Shown here one piece after another: positions 23,016 to 32,379 of a DNA stretch of 64,000 nt. The notes beneath the pieces are model-generated. The model worked only from the letters and a program-made list of their open reading frames with translations. It did not search any database and was not told the origin of the DNA. The stretch lies in contig JAFLBK010000002.1 of assembly GCA_017303335.1 (NCBI GenBank), positions 558,001-622,000 on the forward strand. The letters are read 5' to 3'. Position 1 is the first letter of the stretch, and every line of letters starts with the position of its first letter. This DNA comes from Chitinophagales bacterium (lineage in GTDB: Bacteria; Bacteroidota; Bacteroidia; Chitinophagales; Chitinophagaceae). The position numbers were made by a program, and so were the translations under genes.

Positions 23016-25434
23016 CCATACCGATGGCCATGATGATGATGCCCAGCCATACCAGGTTTATCTGCGGAAAAATATAGGCTTTCAGCGTTACGTATTCGGT
23101 GATCCGGTCCGATTCCTTGATGGCGATCTTCACCCGGACGCTGTCGGCAACGCCCATAAATCGCACATAAAGGTTGGGAGCGTATACGGTATCGTCGACC
23201 TGGGTGAAATAATTGTAGTCATCCACGTACACGAGCGGGAAGGCGCTGTACCGCATGCTGTCTTTATGAATGATGCTGATGCTTGCCATCAGCGCTTTGT
23301 CGGTCGGTTTGAAATGGTATTTGCCGTTGTCGGGATTGGATACCACCTTATCGAGGATGAACATACCCTTGCTGTAATAGCCTGTATCGCCCACTTTCAT
23401 TTCGGTGATCCGGAACTGGGCCGTGTCTTCGGGTATGCTTTCTTTGTTTACCGTATAAGAGATGTAGGTGAATACATCCTTTCCGAGGTAGGATTTTGTA
23501 TCCGGGTTGCTGCTCATGTTATTTCCTTTCATGAGGTATACATCCGGGTTGAGCGTGAATTGCTCCAGTACTTTCCGGCTCGTTTTGTCTTTACGCTGGA
23601 ACAGCAGTTCATAAAAGCGTCTTCCTTTTTCTTCCCCCGCCGAATCCTTCAGGTAGGTTACTTCATAGGGCCCCATGCCGGCCGGCACCTGGCGGAGTAA
23701 GGTCAGGTTCTCGAGCGGGTTATCGGTTTGTTTGGTCAGCGGATCCTTGCCCGAGATGGGCAGGTTGATGCCATTGGTCATGCTGCTGCTGATCACTTCC
23801 TTGTTACTGGCCGAGATGAGGATGCCCACCAGCATCAACGCGAAACCAAGATGCGCCACCGAACCGCCGGCTGCTTTGAGTTTGCCATTCAGTCCGCTCC
23901 AGATATACATGGTATTGGCAACAAACGCGTAGATCGAAGCGAAGAGCGCAGCATAGATGGCGCCCAGGAATCCGGCGCCATGCTTATAAAAGGTAATGGG
24001 GTAGAAGATCACCAGCAGGGTGGTGATGGCGGCGGCAACCAGGGTTGGCAGGGCCAGTTTCTTCAGCACGTAGCCCGGGGCGGTATGCTTGTATTTGAAG
24101 TACTGCGCCACCGCGGTGAGGATGGCGATGATGATGGCAACCAGTACGATCACTTTGTTGTACGAGAATTCCACTTCCTCGGGTTGTGCGATGCTGGTGC
24201 CGAATATCTTGTTGTAAACAGGAACCGATGTTTTGGCGATGATGAAGATGGCAGCCAGGAACATGACCAGGGCGCCGATGAACATCCAGAACTCCCGCGA
24301 ATTGCCGCTTTCTTCTTTTTTCTCCGCAGGCATTTTTTTCATGTGCACGAGGAGCAGTACCAGCGACGGAATGGTGAAGGAAAGCACGAAGAGCAGTATC
24401 ATCACATTGATGGCCTGCCCGGCATCGGTGAACGAATGCACGGATGTATCGCCGAGTATGCCGGTTCTTGTCAGAAACGTGGAATAGAGCACAAAGGCGA
24501 ATGACAGGAAGGCGAAGAGATAACTGATCTTGAGCGAATGACCGGTGGCTTTGTAGATGACCATGGTGTGCAGGCCGGCGATGAGGATCATCCAGGGAAC
24601 CAGTGAAGCATTCTCGACCGGGTCCCAGGCCCAGTAACCGCCGAATGATAAAGACTCATAAGCCCATTTGCCCCCCATCATGATACCCACACCCAGTACA
24701 CAGGCGCCGAAAAGAGCCCAGGGCAGGGCGGGTTTGATCCAATCGCCGTAGCGTTTGGTTTGTATGCCCGCGTAGGCGAAGGCAAAGGGAACAATGGTGG
24801 CGGCAAAGCCGAGGAAGAGCACCGGCGGGTGGATCACCATCCAGTAATTGCGCAGCAGTACATTCAACCCCACGCCGTCTTTGATGAATTTCAGGTAATC
24901 AGGCTGACTGAAGATGGGGCCTTCGATCTCGTTCCGGGTAAGTATGAACGGGTTGCTGCCAAGCCGTACATCGCCCACATACAATCCGAGTATCATCATC
25001 AGCAGGAAGAACTGCGCCAGGCTGATCACCGACATCACCGGCGCTTCCCATTCCTTAGACCGAAGCATGATGAACACACCCAGTATACTGTGCCAGATGG
25101 TCCAGAGCAGGAAACTTCCTTCCTGTCCTTCCCAGATACAGGCCAGCAGGTATTTCGATTCCAGTTCCTTGGATGCGTGCTTGTAGGCATAGAGGTATTC
25201 GAAATAATGATTGGAGCAGATGTAAAAGATGATCGCGAAGATCACCAGCACCGAAACCAGTTGCGTGAGGAAAGTTCCCCGGGCATACTTCAGCCAGCTA
25301 TTCCGTTCGGCGGGATCGTTTTTTTTCGATGCGATGAAATAGCTGATCGTGGAAAGGATAGACGCCACGAAGGCGAGGAGTATGAAGAACTGGCCTATTT
25401 GTCCGGGGAGTAAGTGTTCGCCTTCAAATTTCAT
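22912..25434 (-). CDS. CcsA/CcmF-type cytochrome c biogenesis heme lyase
   Basis: An 840-residue polytopic protein. The WWD heme-handling motif is present (GGYWAWDPVENASLVPWM, near residue 265), with flanking conserved histidines expected from HPPVLFLGF and GLHTMVIYKA, then FLTRTGILGDTSVHSFTDAG. These enzymes attach heme covalently to CxxCH apocytochromes outside the membrane. The long periplasmic loop near the C-terminus is typical of CcmF. ccmE lies about 100 bases upstream in the same direction, so the two form a cytochrome c maturation pair. Confidence 0.9.
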   Translation of the reverse strand: MKFEGEHLLPGQIGQFFILLAFVASILSTISYFIASKKNDPAERNSWLKYARGTFLTQLVSVLVIFAIIFYICSNHYFEYLYAYKHASKELESKYLLACIWEGQEGSFLLWTIWHSILGVFIMLRSKEWEAPVMSVISLAQFFLLMMILGLYVGDVRLGSNPFILTRNEIEGPIFSQPDYLKFIKDGVGLNVLLRNYWMVIHPPVLFLGFAATIVPFAFAYAGIQTKRYGDWIKPALPWALFGACVLGVGIMMGGKWAYESLSFGGYWAWDPVENASLVPWMILIAGLHTMVIYKATGHSLKISYLFAFLSFAFVLYSTFLTRTGILGDTSVHSFTDAGQAINVMILLFVLSFTIPSLVLLLVHMKKMPAEKKEESGNSREFWMFIGALVMFLAAIFIIAKTSVPVYNKIFGTSIAQPEEVEFSYNKVIVLVAIIIAILTAVAQYFKYKHTAPGYVLKKLALPTLVAAAITTLLVIFYPITFYKHGAGFLGAIYAALFASIYAFVANTMYIWSGLNGKLKAAGGSVAHLGFALMLVGILISASNKEVISSSMTNGINLPISGKDPLTKQTDNPLENLTLLRQVPAGMGPYEVTYLKDSAGEEKGRRFYELLFQRKDKTSRKVLEQFTLNPDVYLMKGNNMSSNPDTKSYLGKDVFTYISYTVNKESIPEDTAQFRITEMKVGDTGYYSKGMFILDKVVSNPDNGKYHFKPTDKALMASISIIHKDSMRYSAFPLVYVDDYNYFTQVDDTVYAPNLYVRFMGVADSVRVKIAIKESDRITEYVTLKAYIFPQINLVWLGIIIMAIGMVMSAVQRAKLSPLFGTLALIASAAGLFYMFLLAN

Positions 25435-25541
25435 CGATGGTGATTATGGATGAGGAATTAAAAATGAATAATTAACGCAGCAGTATGAAAAGCGTTTGCT
25501 GTCTCCGGGCTGCGTTGCCATTCTTAATTCTTAATTGATGA

Positions 25542-25997
25542 TTATTGTTTGCTGTACGCAGAATCCGTTGGTCCGGCGCCCGAAGGGGCTGCCTGGTCGG
25601 TGATCGTTTTCTGCAGTTGTTCTTTATCGTCTTTGTATTTGCTCGGGCATTTGAGCAGGATGTTGTCGCATTCGAAGTGGTCGGCCTGCATCTTTCCTTT
25701 CATCACCACCCGCTCACTTTTCTCCAGGTCGGTGGGTTTGCTGTTCCGGTATATCACCTTTGTTTTTCCACCCAGGCTGTCGATGGCATAAAAGGAAAGG
25801 TAATTGGGATTGTTCAGGGGATCGTATTCGATGGGTTGCGATTTATCTACTTTGGCGATCAGGTGAACGTATTTACCGGGCTTGGCTTTGGCCGAATTGA
25901 TGGTATCGTAGGTGGAAAAATCGCTGGCCGAAAAAATGATCAGCGTTACGATCAGCGCCGCGATGGCCACCAGGATAATGATATGCGTTTTTTTCAT
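25542..25997 (-). CDS. ccmE: Cytochrome c maturation heme chaperone CcmE, CxxxY type
   Basis: A 151-residue protein with an N-terminal membrane anchor (residues 5-24) and an OB-fold body (KPGKYVHLIAKVDKS, VIYRNSKPTDLEKSERVVMKGKM, HFECDNILLKCPSKYKDD). CcmE carries heme to the lyase. In enterobacteria the heme attaches to His of HxxxY; here that position reads CPSKY (Cys117, Tyr121), the CxxxY variant described for some other bacteria. It precedes the heme lyase gene, and a TAACTTTG promoter box is 17 bases upstream. Confidence 0.85.
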   Translation of the reverse strand: MKKTHIIILVAIAALIVTLIIFSASDFSTYDTINSAKAKPGKYVHLIAKVDKSQPIEYDPLNNPNYLSFYAIDSLGGKTKVIYRNSKPTDLEKSERVVMKGKMQADHFECDNILLKCPSKYKDDKEQLQKTITDQAAPSGAGPTDSAYSKQ

Positions 25998-26013
25998 AGT
26001 AATAAATTCTCCG

Positions 26014-26021
26014 CAAAGTTA
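26014..26021 (-). promoter_or_regulatory. Candidate -7 box for the ccmE-heme lyase operon
   Basis: Minus-strand TAACTTTG, an exact TAnnTTTG match 17 bases before the ccmE ATG. Confidence 0.45.
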
Positions 26022-26218
26022 ACTCAAATGACCGTTTCTTCTACGAAATTGTCCAATTAACGCCGGGAGCCGTATTTTACGCCCGTAACCAATTTCGCAT
26101 TACACAAAAACACGATCTTCTGCCAAACAAAGCAAGCTTTTATTCCCGCGAACTCATTGCACGGGTTGTATTTACCTGGCTTTTTGCCGTACTGGTTTAT
26201 TTTTTCGCCAAGGGGCGA

Positions 26219-26896
26219 TTGCTTTCGCAATTGTCTTTCCCCAATGCGGGAGCCGGAAATGAGCTGTATGCTTTCCTGGCCGGGCACTACGGTGTACGGC
26301 TGGTATTTGATGCAGCGCTTACCTGCTCCTGTATCATCTGTGCCATCATTCCCGGGCAGCGGTTCTTTACCATCCTTTGCCTGCTTGCTGTATCGGCCTT
26401 GTTCCTGCTGCATCTTACCAATAACGGCGTATCCAACGCACACCCGGCCTGGGTATTGATCCTCTTTCCCTTCCTGGCGCTCAGCGACGGTAATTTTTCC
26501 TTCTTGTGGAAAATGTACCGGGTACTCATTTGCCTGCTTTGCCTGCTGGCTGCTGTATCACTGTTACTGAAGGCCGTTGCCGGTATCGATGGGATCACGT
26601 ATTCAGCGGCTAATTGGTTCCTGTTCAACCGTCCGCAGGAATTCCTGCAGCAACCGGAAGGAGAAGCCGTGAGCCCCTGGCTGATGTATATAGGTATCGG
26701 TATTGGCCTGCTCACCGGGGCGGGCCTTTTTACCCGGCGGTACGACCGCTGGATACTGGGTATGCTCGTTTTGTTCTGCCTCGTAAATTTATTTGTACTC
26801 GGGGCCGGCTTTGTGGAGCAGTCGCTTATCTTTGCAGCGTTTTTACCCTGGGTACCCTGGGCAGAGCGACTTCAAATCTCAAGCAGCGATGACTGA
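26219..26896 (+). CDS. Polytopic membrane protein, unknown function
   Basis: At least six hydrophobic helices in 225 residues, with polar joints such as SNAHPAWVL, SDGNFSFLWKMYRV and NRPQEFLQQPEGEAVSPW; the pattern is reminiscent of HTTM/DoxX-like membrane proteins, but I cannot assign it. TTG 26219 is the only conventional start. However, the open frame upstream encodes RELIARVVFTWLFAVLVYF, which looks like a real first helix, so the true start may be an unusual codon between about 26099 and 26156. It overlaps the arginase-family gene by eight bases and opens a four-gene operon. Confidence 0.65.
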   Translation: MLSQLSFPNAGAGNELYAFLAGHYGVRLVFDAALTCSCIICAIIPGQRFFTILCLLAVSALFLLHLTNNGVSNAHPAWVLILFPFLALSDGNFSFLWKMYRVLICLLCLLAAVSLLLKAVAGIDGITYSAANWFLFNRPQEFLQQPEGEAVSPWLMYIGIGIGLLTGAGLFTRRYDRWILGMLVLFCLVNLFVLGAGFVEQSLIFAAFLPWVPWAERLQISSSDD

Positions 26897-27935
26897 TCTT
26901 TCTACGTTTGATCCAAACTCGGTTGGAAACCCCAACAACAACATTTTCGGTTTACCCTTTTCGGAAGAGGAATCACGCCTGGTGATCGTTCCCGTTCCCT
27001 GGGAAGTAACCGTGAGTTACAGCGCCGGTACGGCCCGTGCCCCGGAGCATGTATTTAAATCGAGCCTGCAGGTAGACCTGTACGATCCGGAAGTGAAAGA
27101 CGGATGGAAACAGGGCTTTTACATGCGTCCTTCGGATAAGAAGGTATTGATGAAAAGCGATTACCTCCGCAAGGAAGCCGAGCTCTACATCAATTACATC
27201 GCACAGGGCGAAGTGGTGGCCGATAACAAGTTCATGTGCAAATCGCTCAAAGAGATCAATGAGGGAAGCCTTTTTCTCAACAACTGGGTATACGAGCAGG
27301 CGAAAGAGCTGCTCGGCAAAGGGAAGCTGGTGGGTTTGCTCGGCGGCGATCACAGCACGCCCCTGGGTTATTTCAAAGCCATCGCCGAGAAGTACGACCG
27401 TTTCGGTATCCTGCAGATCGATGCGCATTGCGACCTGCGCAAGGGGTATGAAGGATTCAAATATTCCCATGCGTCGATCATGTACAATGCGCTGGAAGAA
27501 ATTCCGCAACTGACCAAACTGGTGCAGGTGGGGATCCGGGATTACTGCGAAGAGGAAGTGGACTATATCAATGCCAGCAACAAACGCGTGATCACCTATT
27601 TCGATAAAGACATCAAGGAACGGCAGTACGAAGGCGAAAGCTGGAAGCAGGTAGTGGATGAGATCATCAGCCACCTGCCCGGTAACGTGTTCATCAGTTT
27701 CGATATCGACGGGCTCGATCCGAAATTATGCCCGCATACCGGTACGCCGGTGCAGGGAGGTTTTGAAACCGAACAGGTCTTCTATCTCTTTAAAAAATTA
27801 CTGGCCAGCGGCCGCAAACTGGTTGGCTTCGACCTGAATGAAGTAGGGGTGAGCCACAATGAGTGGGACGAGAACGTGGGCGCCCGCTGTTTGTTCCGTT
27901 TGTGCAACCTGCTGATCGCTTCAAACCCCGCCTGA
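26889..27935 (+). CDS. Arginase/agmatinase-family ureohydrolase
   Basis: A 348-residue enzyme with the full binuclear manganese site: GGDHS (His155), DAHCD (Asp178, His180, Asp182) and DIDGLDP (Asp272, Asp274). The family hydrolyses guanidino groups of arginine, agmatine, guanidinobutyrate or related compounds, releasing urea, or acts on formimidoylglutamate. The substrate is not evident: the usual PGTGTP loop reads CPHTGTP, and the N-terminal 60 residues are unlike standard agmatinases. I start at ATG 26889 because it overlaps the upstream stop and the longer frame is out of family. It is coupled by TGATG to the next gene. Confidence 0.88.
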   Translation: MTDLSTFDPNSVGNPNNNIFGLPFSEEESRLVIVPVPWEVTVSYSAGTARAPEHVFKSSLQVDLYDPEVKDGWKQGFYMRPSDKKVLMKSDYLRKEAELYINYIAQGEVVADNKFMCKSLKEINEGSLFLNNWVYEQAKELLGKGKLVGLLGGDHSTPLGYFKAIAEKYDRFGILQIDAHCDLRKGYEGFKYSHASIMYNALEEIPQLTKLVQVGIRDYCEEEVDYINASNKRVITYFDKDIKERQYEGESWKQVVDEIISHLPGNVFISFDIDGLDPKLCPHTGTPVQGGFETEQVFYLFKKLLASGRKLVGFDLNEVGVSHNEWDENVGARCLFRLCNLLIASNPA

Positions 27936-28495
27936 TGCGCTTTCAACTGGTCTTGCAGGATAACACGCAGAAAGCTTACCGCCATTTTATCGGCTTTATC
28001 CTCTTTTTTCACCTCGCAGCCGCCGCCATTCTTTCAGGGAATACCGGGATTGCTGCATCGGGTTCAACCTTATATATAACCACCGGTTTTTTTTTGCTGC
28101 TGGCCATGCTGTTCCTGCTATTCGGTAAAAAAGGCAAGGGCATGCTGAACCTGGTTGCTGTTGCCCTGCTGCTGGCGGGATTGTTCTTCTGGTTCCGCTT
28201 TGCCGGCTGGTTGGCCGCCTTGCTGTTTGCGGTTGTTAGTATCATCGCTGTAGTAATGCAGGGCCGCCAGACCATCGTTACGGTCAGCGATGATGGCGTG
28301 CAGGTAAAGCGGCCTACCGGCACCACCCGGTATGCCTGGAGTCAACTCAGTAACCTCGTGCTGAAAGACGGGTTGCTCACGATCGACCTGCAGAATAATA
28401 AAATGATACAGGCGCCGATCTGCGATTCGCCGGAAACCACGGATGAAAAATCCTTCAACCGCTTTTGCGTCGCCCATCTGCCCAACAACAAGTAA
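27935..28495 (+). CDS. Membrane protein with C-terminal PH-like domain, unknown function
   Basis: A 186-residue protein: three hydrophobic helices (about residues 20-36, 48-66 and 72-105), then a soluble tail, VTVSDDGVQVKRPTGTTRYAWSQLSNLVLKDGLLTIDL, that reads like a PH/YcxB-type beta domain. Its ATG shares the A of the preceding TGA, so it is translationally coupled to the ureohydrolase. It ends eight bases before the radical SAM gene. Function unknown. Confidence 0.6.
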   Translation: MRFQLVLQDNTQKAYRHFIGFILFFHLAAAAILSGNTGIAASGSTLYITTGFFLLLAMLFLLFGKKGKGMLNLVAVALLLAGLFFWFRFAGWLAALLFAVVSIIAVVMQGRQTIVTVSDDGVQVKRPTGTTRYAWSQLSNLVLKDGLLTIDLQNNKMIQAPICDSPETTDEKSFNRFCVAHLPNNK

Positions 28496-28503
28496 CTTGC
28501 AGC

Positions 28504-29799
28504 ATGCTTAGCCAGAGTCCTTATATATTATACTCCGATGGTAACGGAAACATTTTTGAAGACACTTCGCTTTACGTAACCGGCCGCAGCGGCTGGGATG
28601 CCGTTCCGATTCCCGTTGATGAATGGATCGAGCTGCCGGAGGGAGGCAACCTCTATGAATTGCCCGGCCGGCATGGCATCGGCATCGATGTGCAAACGGG
28701 TGAGATGCGCCTTTGCGAAAAAGGCTGGGCCGTTGCCGCATTCATTCCGCCGGCGCATACCGGCCTGTATATGGCGGCCTACGAAACCAGCAAGGATGCA
28801 CCCACACTTCCGTTGTTTTGCTATACCGCTGCCGGCTGGCAGAACGATGTGATGTATGTGCCCGCGGTGCGCATTGAAAAAGACATCCGCCAGGAAGCGG
28901 CGGGTTACGATGATGCAAAGATCGAAACAGGCACCCACCGTCTCTTACAGGCCTACCCGCATAACCGCCTCGTGAAACACCTGATGGAGAATTGCTGCAT
29001 GACCTATACCTGCCCCGCGGCCCGTAACCTGGCCATCGGCCGGTGGGAATGCCCGGTACCGGTATCGCCCGCCTGCAATGCCAACTGCATCGGTTGCATT
29101 TCATTTCAGCCGGAAGAAGAAACCATATTCAGTACGCAGGACCGGCTCACGTTCAAACCCACGGCGGAAGAGATCGTGGAGTTTACGGTTCCGCACCTCG
29201 AAACAGCGCCATACCCGATCGTGAGTTTTGGCCAGGGATGCGAGGGCGAACCCCTGCTGATGTGGGAAACCATCCGCGAAGCGATCATTGAAATACGCAA
29301 GCATACGAAGAAGGGAAGCATCAACATCAATACGAACGGAAGCCGGCCCGATGCGGTGGAAGAACTGTGCCGGGCCGGACTGAACAGCATACGGGTAAGC
29401 ACCAACTCGGCCCGGGAAAAAATCTATACGCCCTATTATCGCCCCAACAATTATACATTCGGCGACATTGTGGAGAGTTTGAAAGTAGTGCGCCGGCACG
29501 GTGGCTGGACGAGCATCAATTATTTTGTGTTCCCGGGCATGACCGACAGCATCGAAGAATACGAAGCGCTGCGAAAACTCATCCGCGATACCGGCCTGAG
29601 CATGATCCAGTGGCGCAATTTCAATATCGACCCGGATTGGTATTTAGGAAAGATCGGTGTTTCGGAAACCGGCGAATGCATGGGTGTGAAACAGCTGATC
29701 GAACTGATCCGCGAAGAATTCCCGCAACTTAAATTCGGATATTTCAATCCGCCGATGGAACGCATCCGCGGTAACTACGAAGCGGATTTTGCGCATTGA
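28504..29799 (+). CDS. Radical SAM enzyme of unknown function
   Basis: A 431-residue protein with the canonical iron-sulfur motif CNANCIGC (Cys191, Cys195, Cys198) in PVSPACNANCIGCISF, followed by SFGQGCEGEPLL (SAM contact region), KKGSININTNGSRPDAV and SINYFVFPGMTDS, the strands of a radical SAM barrel. The first 180 residues are a separate domain (LPEGGNLYELPGRHGIGIDV), and no SPASM cysteine cluster follows the barrel. The reaction is not predictable. It lies eight bases after the preceding gene, last in the ureohydrolase operon. Confidence 0.88.
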   Translation: MLSQSPYILYSDGNGNIFEDTSLYVTGRSGWDAVPIPVDEWIELPEGGNLYELPGRHGIGIDVQTGEMRLCEKGWAVAAFIPPAHTGLYMAAYETSKDAPTLPLFCYTAAGWQNDVMYVPAVRIEKDIRQEAAGYDDAKIETGTHRLLQAYPHNRLVKHLMENCCMTYTCPAARNLAIGRWECPVPVSPACNANCIGCISFQPEEETIFSTQDRLTFKPTAEEIVEFTVPHLETAPYPIVSFGQGCEGEPLLMWETIREAIIEIRKHTKKGSININTNGSRPDAVEELCRAGLNSIRVSTNSAREKIYTPYYRPNNYTFGDIVESLKVVRRHGGWTSINYFVFPGMTDSIEEYEALRKLIRDTGLSMIQWRNFNIDPDWYLGKIGVSETGECMGVKQLIELIREEFPQLKFGYFNPPMERIRGNYEADFAH

Positions 29800-29811
29800 T
29801 CCTTCCGGCCG

Positions 29812-30672
29812 CTAGTATCGCAGAAACAGTTTGATGTAAATGGTATAGTCGTCATTGATGGCGGTCCAGTCCTTTTGATCGTGTACCCGGTAGATGTATT
29901 CACCCTTGTCGGTTCCGGCAAAAGCGAAATAACAATTGTTGTTGGGTTTGAACCCGCAGTGTAATATTTCAAAGCCGATGTAGATCCTGCCTTCGCTGAA
30001 CGTAAGATCTTTGTCACGTAGGTCGAACTCAGGCGCTTTGTCGTCGAGGGTAAGTTTGTGTACGTATACAGCAACGGAATCCTCGAGCAGTTCTTCATCG
30101 GGATAGCGGTCGCTCATGGTGCGTATGTGCAGGCGCACCAGGCAGGTATCGCACATGTTGTTCAGTTTGAAACGGATTTTATCGATCTTGTATTCCTCAT
30201 ACGGAATCTGGAAAACGCGGCCGATCTCGTTGCCATTGCCGCGGCTGTTCCAGCTGCGGTAATAGCCCACCGATTCGGATAAGGATCCCTGTACATCGTG
30301 TGTACTGAAGGCTTTTACGGTTACGCCTTCGAGTGTTTTACTTTTTTCCCTGAGCAGAAATTCGGTTCGGCCCAACGCGGCCTGCAGCGGGATGCGCAGG
30401 GTTTCATACCCCACCATGCTGATCAATACCGTATCGTCTTTGCGGAGGGTGGGGATCTTCAGGGAAAAATTTCCCGACGCGTCGGAGAATGTTTTTGCCG
30501 GTTGCCGCAGTAAAAAAATATTGGCCGAAACCGCCGGCGTTTTGGCTTTATCGATCACGATTCTGCCCGAGAGTTGCTGGGATTGCGCCTGTGCAAACAA
30601 ACCTGTGAGCATGCTCAAAAAAAAGAGTGGCAGGGTAAGGAGCCGGGTACGGCTTTCTGGAAAATATCGCAT
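29812..30672 (-). CDS. Carboxypeptidase-like regulatory domain protein, secreted
   Basis: A 286-residue exported protein. After the signal peptide (FFLSMLTGLFAQAQ) comes a CarboxypepD_reg-like/TonB-plug-style beta-sandwich: LSGRIVIDKAKTPAVSANIFL, TFSDASGNFSLKIP and TVLISMVGYETLRI. The rest (VGYYRSWNSRGNGNEIGRVFQIPYEEYKIDKIRFKL) is a second beta-rich module seen in Bacteroidota outer-surface proteins. I choose ATG 30672 for the clean signal peptide. It is convergent with the radical SAM gene, 12 bases apart. Confidence 0.75.
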   Translation of the reverse strand: MRYFPESRTRLLTLPLFFLSMLTGLFAQAQSQQLSGRIVIDKAKTPAVSANIFLLRQPAKTFSDASGNFSLKIPTLRKDDTVLISMVGYETLRIPLQAALGRTEFLLREKSKTLEGVTVKAFSTHDVQGSLSESVGYYRSWNSRGNGNEIGRVFQIPYEEYKIDKIRFKLNNMCDTCLVRLHIRTMSDRYPDEELLEDSVAVYVHKLTLDDKAPEFDLRDKDLTFSEGRIYIGFEILHCGFKPNNNCYFAFAGTDKGEYIYRVHDQKDWTAINDDYTIYIKLFLRY

Positions 30673-30786
30673 GGCGTTGTTAACGTTACCGGGTTTAGTA
30701 AAGGACTGCAATGGTAGATCAAAAACAACTACGAACACGAAGTTGCTCATCGGAAAATGATGAATGGTACTGCCGTGTTTCGTTTT

Positions 30787-32094
30787 CTAATCCTTTTTTA
30801 ATTCGGCATAATCAAGCGCAAGCCGGCAAAGGGTTCGAACGCCAATGAACAACCGGCTGTCGTCGATCCTGAAATCGGGTGTATGATGCGGAGGCGCCAG
30901 TTTGGGATCCTGCCCGATGGGCATGCCGCCGAAATAAAAAAAGAAAGCGGGGGCCTTCGTGCCATAGTAACTGAAATCTTCGGCGCCGGTTACCCATTCC
31001 ATGGGCCGCACGTGTTCTTTACCGGCCGCGGCCTGCAGCGAAGGAAGCATGGTTTCCACCAGTTTCGGATCGTTGTACGTGACCAGTGGTTTCTCCATAA
31101 ACCGAACTTCCGCTGTGGCATTGGATGCTTCCGCGATTTTTGCCGCGGTCTGTTTCATGCGTGCCTGTACCTCTTCCAGCATGTTGCTGTCGAGTGTGCG
31201 CAAGGTTCCTTCCAGGTTCGCTTCTTCGGGTATGATGTTGAAACGGATGCCGCTGTTGAAGCGTGCCACGGTGATAACAACAGGCGCTTTGGTAAGATCC
31301 ATTTGCCGGCTTACGATCTGCTGAAACCCGTCGATGATCTGCGCCGATACGGCAATGGGATCAACACCGAGCCAGGGTTGCGATCCATGCGAAGACTTTC
31401 CTTTTACGTTGACCGAGAACTGGTGCGCCGAAGCCATGAAGGCTCCGGGTTTGTATTGAATGTCGCCCGCGGGTATCCAGGATTCGATGTGCATGCCGAA
31501 TACCACGTCAACCTTTGGGTTATCCATGATTCCTTCTTTTACGAGCAGCGATGCACCGCCTTCTTCGCCTTCGGGCGGACCTTCTTCGGCTGGCTGAAAT
31601 ATGAATTTGATGGTACCCCGGATGTCTTTTTTCATCGGCGCCAGTATCCTGGCTGCTCCGATGAGCATGGCCACATGCGCATCGTGGCCGCAGGCATGCA
31701 TCACGGGCACTTTTTTACCCCCATAATCGGTACTGTCGGATGAGGCATAGGGGAGGTTCACCCGTTCCTTAACGGGCAGGGCGTCCATATCGGCACGCAA
31801 GGCCACACAGGGGCCTGGTTTCGCTCCCCGCAGGATAGCGAGCACGCCGGTTTTACCGATGCCCGTGCGGATCTCGAGTCCGAGTCCCTGCAACTGCTGC
31901 ACGATATAGGCGGCTGTTTTGATTTCCCGGTTTCCCAGCTCGGGGTTCTGGTGCAGGTGCCTGCGCCAGGTGACCAGGTCGGGCTGGATTTTCTCAGCCA
32001 GGCTGTTCAGTGCGTTGCGGTTATCCTGGGCGAAAGCGCCGGCGGCAACCAGGAGCAGGAGGCAGAGTGTGATGCGGCGGGTTGGGAGCGGCAT
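30787..32094 (-). CDS. Secreted M20 amidohydrolase/peptidase
   Basis: A 435-residue zinc hydrolase of the M20D/amidohydrolase group, with an N-terminal signal peptide (LCLLLLVAAGAFAQ). Metal motifs are complete: WRRHLHQNPELGNREI, ALRADMDALPV, VMHACGHDAHVAML and FQPAEEGPPEGEEGGA, plus the dimerisation lid (GKSSHGSQPWLGVDPI). Relatives hydrolyse N-acyl amino acids, hippurate or indole-acetyl conjugates; the substrate here is unknown. Export suggests periplasmic nutrient processing. Confidence 0.9.
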   Translation of the reverse strand: MPLPTRRITLCLLLLVAAGAFAQDNRNALNSLAEKIQPDLVTWRRHLHQNPELGNREIKTAAYIVQQLQGLGLEIRTGIGKTGVLAILRGAKPGPCVALRADMDALPVKERVNLPYASSDSTDYGGKKVPVMHACGHDAHVAMLIGAARILAPMKKDIRGTIKFIFQPAEEGPPEGEEGGASLLVKEGIMDNPKVDVVFGMHIESWIPAGDIQYKPGAFMASAHQFSVNVKGKSSHGSQPWLGVDPIAVSAQIIDGFQQIVSRQMDLTKAPVVITVARFNSGIRFNIIPEEANLEGTLRTLDSNMLEEVQARMKQTAAKIAEASNATAEVRFMEKPLVTYNDPKLVETMLPSLQAAAGKEHVRPMEWVTGAEDFSYYGTKAPAFFFYFGGMPIGQDPKLAPPHHTPDFRIDDSRLFIGVRTLCRLALDYAELKKD

Positions 32095-32379
32095 GTATGA
32101 TAAGTTATTGAGTAGTAAATATCGGTGAATAAATTTCTTAAAAAAAAATACCCCTTTTTTGATTCATTATTCGCTATTATCAGTATAATTGTGAGTCCAT
32201 TTTGTAAATCTTCAAATAAACCAAATGCTTATGGCAGATACCTTTACACCTTCTTCTTTATTTTTCAACAACTACTTTAAAAAAAATTGAGCAACCTGTT
32301 TGTTCACACACCCGGTAGAGCCACTGGATTCATCGGGGGTTTAAACTTTGTTTTTCACAACTAAGCAAACTATCAGATT

